From DAOVGU01 sp030637775 [NCBI: bacterium] (GTDB lineage Bacteria > Ratteibacteria > UBA8468), in assembly GCA_030637775.1 (NCBI GenBank), contig DAOWFY010000148.1, positions 1 through 16,591 on the forward strand: a stretch of DNA of 16,591 nucleotides. The letters are read 5' to 3'. The notes beneath the pieces were generated by a model. It made no database searches. It saw nothing but the letters and a program-made list of their open reading frames with translations, and was not told the DNA's origin. Below are positions 12,833-16,591 of this stretch, in pieces (positions within the stretch are counted from its first letter, which is position 1; each line of letters begins with the position of its first letter). The translations under genes and the position numbers were made by a program.

Positions 12833-13834
12833 ATGAAAACTAATAAGCCAGTATTGTTAAGCGGTATATCTCCCAGTGGAAACCTTACTATAGGGAATTA
12901 CATCGGCGCATTAAAAAACTGGGTAGAGATGCAGGAAAAATATGACTGTCTATTTATCGTAGTAGATATGCACGCCATTACTGTGAGACAAGAGCCGGGA
13001 TTGCTTCGTTCTCGTTGTCTATCTTTTATTGCTCAATATCTTGCCTGTGGTATAGATCCAGAAAAAAGCACTCTCTTTGTCCAATCACATGTCAACGCCC
13101 ATACAGAGTTAGCCTGGATTCTCGGATGTTATACTTATATGGGTGAATTGAATAGAATGACTCAATTTAAAGATAAATCAAAAAAACATCCCACCAATAT
13201 CAATGCTGGACTCTATGTGTATCCACTATTGATGGCAGCCGATATATTACTGTATCAAACCGATATCGTACCTATCGGAGATGATCAAAAGCAACACTTA
13301 GAGATAACCAGAGATATCGCTGTCCGTTTTAATAATCTGCATGGAAAGGTATTTAAAATTCCGGAACCCTGCTTTCCTAAAATTGGAGCCAGGATAATGA
13401 GCTTACTTGAACCTGCCCATAAGATGGATAAGTCGGATACAAATAGCAACAATTACGTTGCTTTATTGGATGAACCTTCAATCATTACCAACAAGATAAA
13501 AACAGCGGTAACCGACTCCGGGACCCAGATAAAGACAAGCGAGACAAAACCGGGCATAAGTAATCTGATCGCTATCTACTCTGTTCTTTCGGGAATTACC
13601 CCCAAAGAGGTAGAGAACAATTATATCGGAAAAAACTATATGACATTCAAAAAAGATTTGGCAGAAATGATTGTGGAGAAGTTACGTCCCCTACAGAATG
13701 AGTACAAAAAGCTTATGAAGAACAAAGATTATATCTATGAGATTCTCAAAAAAGGAGCTCAAGAAGCAACAAGGCGTGCTGAAGAAACCTTGAAAAAGGT
13801 CTATGAAAAGGTTGGTTTTATCCTTCCTGCTTAA
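12833..13834 (+). CDS. trpS: Tryptophanyl-tRNA synthetase
   Basis: The product is 333 residues, the usual size for this class Ic enzyme, which charges tRNA-Trp. The N-terminus SGISPSGNLTIGNYIGAL holds the HIGH-equivalent TIGN (19-22). The second signature is KMDKS (197-201) in place of the more common KMSKS, followed by DTNSNNY. AVTDSG and the C-terminal anticodon-side helices are present. A TGAGGT element precedes the ATG. Compared with neighbours, the DNA looks richer in ATA, TAT and GTA codons and poorer in CTT/CTC, a visual impression that might reflect a different origin. It is followed two bases later by hisC. Confidence 0.96.
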   Translation: MKTNKPVLLSGISPSGNLTIGNYIGALKNWVEMQEKYDCLFIVVDMHAITVRQEPGLLRSRCLSFIAQYLACGIDPEKSTLFVQSHVNAHTELAWILGCYTYMGELNRMTQFKDKSKKHPTNINAGLYVYPLLMAADILLYQTDIVPIGDDQKQHLEITRDIAVRFNNLHGKVFKIPEPCFPKIGARIMSLLEPAHKMDKSDTNSNNYVALLDEPSIITNKIKTAVTDSGTQIKTSETKPGISNLIAIYSVLSGITPKEVENNYIGKNYMTFKKDLAEMIVEKLRPLQNEYKKLMKNKDYIYEILKKGAQEATRRAEETLKKVYEKVGFILPA

Positions 13835-13836
13835 TA

Positions 13837-14937
13837 ATGATTGAAAAATTGGTAAGAAAGGTTGTCCTCGGTTTAAAACCATACCAGGCGGGCAAGCCTA
13901 TCTCTCAACTGAAAAGGGAAAGAAAGATTTCTCAGGTTATCAAACTTGCCTCTAATGAAAACCCCCTTCCTCCTTCAGAAAGAGTAATCAAGGTCTTAAA
14001 AGATTCCCTGACAAAAGTTAACCTTTATCCTGACAGCAACGGTTATTATTTAAGAAATGGACTGGCCAAAAAATTAAAATTAAAAAGGGGAAATATCATT
14101 TTAGGTAATGGCTCAAGTGAAATCATCGCGATGGCTCTGGAGACATTTGTCAATCCGGCTGAGGAGATAATTATTGCGGACCCTTCCTTTATTATCTATA
14201 AAGGTCTCATTAAACTAAGAGACGCTGTTCCCGTTTTGATTCCGCTAAAGGATTTCTCCCTTGATCTCTCCGCGATGCTTAAAGCAATCAATAAAAGAAC
14301 GAAAATGATTATCCTCTGTAATCCCAACAATCCTACCGGCACAATTATTAAAAAAGAGGAATTAAAAAAATTTATGAAAAAAGTGCCGGAAAATGTCATC
14401 ATTCTTTCTGATGAGGCTTACCTGGAATATGTGGAAGATAAGGAGTTTAGCTCGGCTTTCCCTTATTTGAAAAGCAAAAAGCCTCTCATTATCACCCGCA
14501 CCTTCGCCAAATCCGCCAGTTTAGCCGGTTTGCGCATTGGCTACGGAATAGCTAAAGGAGAAATCATCGAACAGATGAATAAGGTTCGGCCGCCCTTCAA
14601 TACCTCCTCCTTAGCCCAGGTAGCCGCTCTTGCCGCTTTAAACGATAAAGAGCATCTTGAAAAGACCAGAAAAAATAATCGCGAAGAAAAAAGATATCTC
14701 TACCAGAATTTAAAAAACTTGAGGCTCTCTTACATTCCTACCCAGACCAACTTTATCTGCTTTGACCTGAAAAGGAATGCCAAACTGCTCTGCCGGAGGT
14801 TAGAAGAAGAAGGAGTAATTATTCGGAATATGTCTGCCTTCAATCTCCCGAATTCCTTTGCCCGGGTTACCATCGGGACGCATCAAGAAAATATGCTCTT
14901 TATTAAGAAGTTAAAAAAGGTCCTCATTAAAAAATGA
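13837..14937 (+). CDS. hisC: Histidinol-phosphate aminotransferase-like PLP enzyme
   Basis: The product is 366 residues, an aspartate-aminotransferase fold (class I/II). It has the HisC-type opening KPYQAGKP, then LASNENPLPPS, GNGSSEII, CNPNNPTG, SDEAYLEY with Asp192 (pairs with the PLP ring nitrogen), the Schiff-base Lys225 in TRTFAKSASLAGLRIGYG, and the conserved Arg233. It should transfer an amino group from glutamate to imidazole acetol phosphate in histidine synthesis. HisC paralogues also act on aromatic amino acids, and no other his gene is nearby, so the substrate is likely but not certain. It overlaps pdxJ by 4 bases (ATGA), and pdxJ makes the precursor of its cofactor. Confidence 0.88.
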   Translation: MIEKLVRKVVLGLKPYQAGKPISQLKRERKISQVIKLASNENPLPPSERVIKVLKDSLTKVNLYPDSNGYYLRNGLAKKLKLKRGNIILGNGSSEIIAMALETFVNPAEEIIIADPSFIIYKGLIKLRDAVPVLIPLKDFSLDLSAMLKAINKRTKMIILCNPNNPTGTIIKKEELKKFMKKVPENVIILSDEAYLEYVEDKEFSSAFPYLKSKKPLIITRTFAKSASLAGLRIGYGIAKGEIIEQMNKVRPPFNTSSLAQVAALAALNDKEHLEKTRKNNREEKRYLYQNLKNLRLSYIPTQTNFICFDLKRNAKLLCRRLEEEGVIIRNMSAFNLPNSFARVTIGTHQENMLFIKKLKKVLIKK

Positions 14938-15659
14938 AATTAGGGGTTAATATTGACCATATTGCCACATTGCGACAGGCCAGAAAAGGCGAGAAACCGG
15001 ATCCAATAGAGGGTGCTCTCGTCTGTGAAAAGGCAGGGGCTGATTCCATCGTCTGCCATCTTCGTGAGGACAGACGCCATATCCAGGATAAGGACCTTTC
15101 TCTTTTAAAGAAAGTAATAAAAATTCCTCTGAATCTGGAGATGGCAGCTACCGATGAGATAATTAAAATTGCTCTAAAGGAGCAGCCGTCTCAAGTAACC
15201 CTTGTCCCCGAGAAAAGAGAGGAACTAACAACGGAAGGGGGGCTTGATGTAAAGGGAAATCTCGAGCATCTTAAAAAGGTGATTGCAAGATTTAAGAAAG
15301 CCGGTATTTCAGTAAGTCTCTTTGTTGATCCCGAAATCCCTCAGATAAAGGCCTCTAAAGAAGTAGATAGCCAATCTGTAGAACTGCATACCGGAAGCTA
15401 TGCCGAAACCGAAGGGGAGGGCAGAGCCGAAGAACTTAAAAAACTCAGAGAGGCTACGGAATTTGCTATTTCCCTGGGGCTAAAGGTTGATGCCGGTCAC
15501 GGGCTAAATTATGAAAATGTAGTTCCTATCTGCCAGATACCCGGGATTGAAAGATTAAATATCGGTCATTCTATTATTGCTCGCGCTGTCTTTGCAGGAT
15601 TAGAGGAAGCGGTAAAGGAGATGTTAAATCTTTTAGGGGGTGAAAATGCTAACCGATAG
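14934..15659 (+). CDS. pdxJ: Pyridoxine 5'-phosphate synthase
   Basis: The product is 241 residues, a TIM-barrel enzyme of the DXP-dependent vitamin B6 route. It condenses 1-deoxyxylulose 5-phosphate with 3-amino-2-oxopropyl phosphate to pyridoxine 5'-phosphate. The start MKLGVNIDHIATLRQAR is diagnostic. LREDRRHIQD with His42 upstream, LNLEMAAT with Glu69, VPEKREELTTEGGLDV, HTGSYAE, and VDAGHGLNYENV complete the active site. No pdxA is visible. It overlaps hisC by 4 bases. Its last 14 bases hold the start of the next gene. Confidence 0.97.
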   Translation: MKLGVNIDHIATLRQARKGEKPDPIEGALVCEKAGADSIVCHLREDRRHIQDKDLSLLKKVIKIPLNLEMAATDEIIKIALKEQPSQVTLVPEKREELTTEGGLDVKGNLEHLKKVIARFKKAGISVSLFVDPEIPQIKASKEVDSQSVELHTGSYAETEGEGRAEELKKLREATEFAISLGLKVDAGHGLNYENVVPICQIPGIERLNIGHSIIARAVFAGLEEAVKEMLNLLGGENANR

Positions 15660-15975
15660 TAAAGTTAGATTAATTTGTCGCCGGATGTTTAAGGATGCGC
15701 CGATACAGATTATTCGCGGTACTGTGGTAGAGGAAACCAACAATTATTTGAAGATTGAAGGAAAACTCTATCAGCAGGTGATTGATGAGGATACAGGGAA
15801 GAAGACCGAGAAACCCATTGATAAAGAGAATAAGACTATCTTTGTCCCTTTCCATTCAATAAGGTTTGGGGAGGTAATTGAAGAGGGAACAGAATCCGAA
15901 ATCCTTGACAGAGAAGCAAAGAGAGAAAAACCCCTCACCAGGACCGAAATTAAGGAAGAGGAGGGGATTCTCTAA
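15646..15975 (+). CDS. Small soluble protein, unknown, possibly a Sm-like beta-barrel
   Basis: The product is 109 residues from ATG 15646, chosen because AGGGGG (15635-15640) lies 5 bases upstream. A GTG at 15640 is inside that ribosome-binding site. The first 45 residues and the segment TIFVPFHSIRFGEVIEEG alternate hydrophobic and polar residues. IIRGTVVEETNNYLKIEGKLY followed by an acidic/basic linker and FVPFHSIRF looks like the strands of a small Sm/LSm-type barrel, but this is fold impression only. The C-terminus is highly charged (EREKPLTRTEIKEEE type). I recognise no family. It overlaps pdxJ by 14 bases and shares one base with the HIT gene. Confidence 0.7.
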   Translation: MLTDSKVRLICRRMFKDAPIQIIRGTVVEETNNYLKIEGKLYQQVIDEDTGKKTEKPIDKENKTIFVPFHSIRFGEVIEEGTESEILDREAKREKPLTRTEIKEEEGIL

Positions 15976-16394
15976 TGGACAAATGTATTTTCTGTCAGAT
16001 TGCCAGCCATCACATACCGGCCGATGTAATTTCAGAGAGTGATGATGTTATGGCATTTGCGGACATCAATCCTGCAACAAAGGGACATATCCTTGTGATT
16101 CCCAAGAGCCACACCACAAACCTGTTCGACATAGATGAGGCTTTATTTATCAAGGTTCTTCAGTTAGCGAAGCGAATTGTCAGGATAATGCCGGAGGCAC
16201 TTGGTTGCTCGGGCGTAAATCTATTTCATTCTGCTGGAGAGTCCGCCTGGCAGGAGGTAATGCATTTCCACCTGCACATTGTTCCTCGCTACAACAAAGA
16301 GGAACTGCGTAGACCCTTTGTTTCCACTCCCGCCAACAAGGCAGAACTAAAAGAGATAGCCTCAGCCCTCAGCCAGAAACTCGGCAATAAATAA
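15975..16394 (+). CDS. HIT-family nucleotide-binding protein
   Basis: The product is 139 residues of the histidine triad superfamily. CIFCQIA (4-10) holds the two Cys of the common N-terminal zinc site. NPATKGHILVIPKSH (32-46) is the typical central block. The triad is HFHLH (His97, His99, His101), with His99 as the expected nucleophile. These enzymes hydrolyse phosphoramidate or diadenosine-type nucleotide bonds, such as AMP-lysine or AMP-NH2. The likely subtype is HinT-like, but the physiological substrate is unknown. Its ATG shares one base with the stop codon of the upstream gene. It is the last plus-strand gene before a convergent gene. Confidence 0.94.
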   Translation: MDKCIFCQIASHHIPADVISESDDVMAFADINPATKGHILVIPKSHTTNLFDIDEALFIKVLQLAKRIVRIMPEALGCSGVNLFHSAGESAWQEVMHFHLHIVPRYNKEELRRPFVSTPANKAELKEIASALSQKLGNK

Positions 16395-16424
16395 AGAATT
16401 GCCTAATAAAGGAAATCTTTATTT
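16389..16424. terminator. Weak A/T-rich inverted repeat between convergent genes
   Basis: AAATAAAGA (16389-16397) and TCTTTATTT (16416-16424) are exact complements. A nested alternative pairs AATAAAG with CTTTATT around GAAAT. A third pairs GGCAAT (16383-16388) with ATTGCC (16398-16403). The stems are A/T-rich and no clear U-tract follows on either strand, so a bidirectional terminator is only a possibility. Confidence 0.3.
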
Positions 16425-16591
16425 CATCAGCAATCCTATTCCCGTTAAGAAGGTAATGCCATAGACAATGTAACTGAATACCTTTCCTGAAATTTTTTTA
16501 TTCAGCCAGGCTCCTAATAAGGTTCCTCCTATTACCCAGGGTATCAGGCGAACGCTTTCTAAAATTGTCTTTTGGGTAATGATATTACCGG
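16419..16591 (-). CDS. Probable TauE/SafE-type membrane permease, C-terminal fragment
   Basis: An open minus-strand frame runs in from the right edge and stops with TAA (16421-16419), giving 57 codons. It reads TILESVRLIPWVIGGTLLGAWLNKKISGKV, then a hydrophobic helix ending GIGLLMK. Two membrane segments separated by a short loop with Gly-rich 'GGxLLGAxL' followed by a KKISGKV stretch resemble the end of TauE/SafE (DUF81) sulfite or organic anion exporters. The N-terminal part is outside the window, so the assignment is tentative. Confidence 0.55.
   Translation of the reverse strand, partial: GNIITQKTILESVRLIPWVIGGTLLGAWLNKKISGKVFSYIVYGITFLTGIGLLMK

Overview
The window is a densely packed stretch of bacterial chromosome. 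It holds an MscS-type channel tail, a transcribed FMN riboswitch with a full riboflavin operon, NusB, bacterial-type LeuRS and TrpRS, and PdxJ. It is A+T-leaning, with runs of A/T-rich codons. Several short G/C-rich palindromic repeats sit in leaders and even inside a gene, which I associate with genomes of uncultivated candidate-phylum bacteria (Omnitrophota-like and similar lineages). That placement is inference only. A type IV pilin-like (pseudopilin) protein fits a cell with a type II secretion or pilus system.

Layout. 1-425 is the 3' end of an mscS-family gene. 426-611 is a leader with a candidate promoter and a palindromic repeat, feeding a 78-residue two-helix membrane protein (612-848). 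A four-gene minus-strand operon follows, read from 5110 down to 900: a small membrane-anchored protein, a pseudopilin-like protein, nfo (endonuclease IV) and leuS. It converges on the small membrane protein gene, with a repeat between them. The operon starts from a near-consensus promoter at 5123-5151. This promoter lies back to back with the plus-strand riboflavin promoter at about 5159-5187.

The plus strand from 5159 to 16394 is almost gapless and may be one long transcription unit. It runs: FMN riboswitch plus intrinsic terminator, ribD, ribE, ribBA, ribH, a structured 106-base gap, nusB, a flippase-like membrane protein, a Gfo/Idh/MocA oxidoreductase, an M18 aminopeptidase, trpS, hisC, pdxJ, a 109-residue unknown protein and a HIT-family protein. 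A convergent, partial TauE/SafE-type permease closes the window.

How the genes work together. RibBA makes both riboflavin precursors from GTP and ribulose 5-phosphate. RibD performs deamination and reduction, RibH joins the two branches to lumazine, and RibE makes riboflavin. FMN would feed back through the riboswitch. HisC needs PLP and its gene overlaps pdxJ, which makes the PLP precursor PNP. The remaining genes (NusB, tRNA charging, peptide turnover) are housekeeping.

The most unusual feature is a set of palindromic elements around ribD. One lengthens the variable arm of the riboswitch, and two are inserted in frame in the reductase domain of RibD. A relative of the larger one lies in the leader of the 78-residue protein. 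An unexplained imperfect inverted repeat of about 72 bases upstream of nusB is the best candidate for an undescribed RNA element. I see no CRISPR array, tRNA, rRNA, insertion sequence or phage gene.
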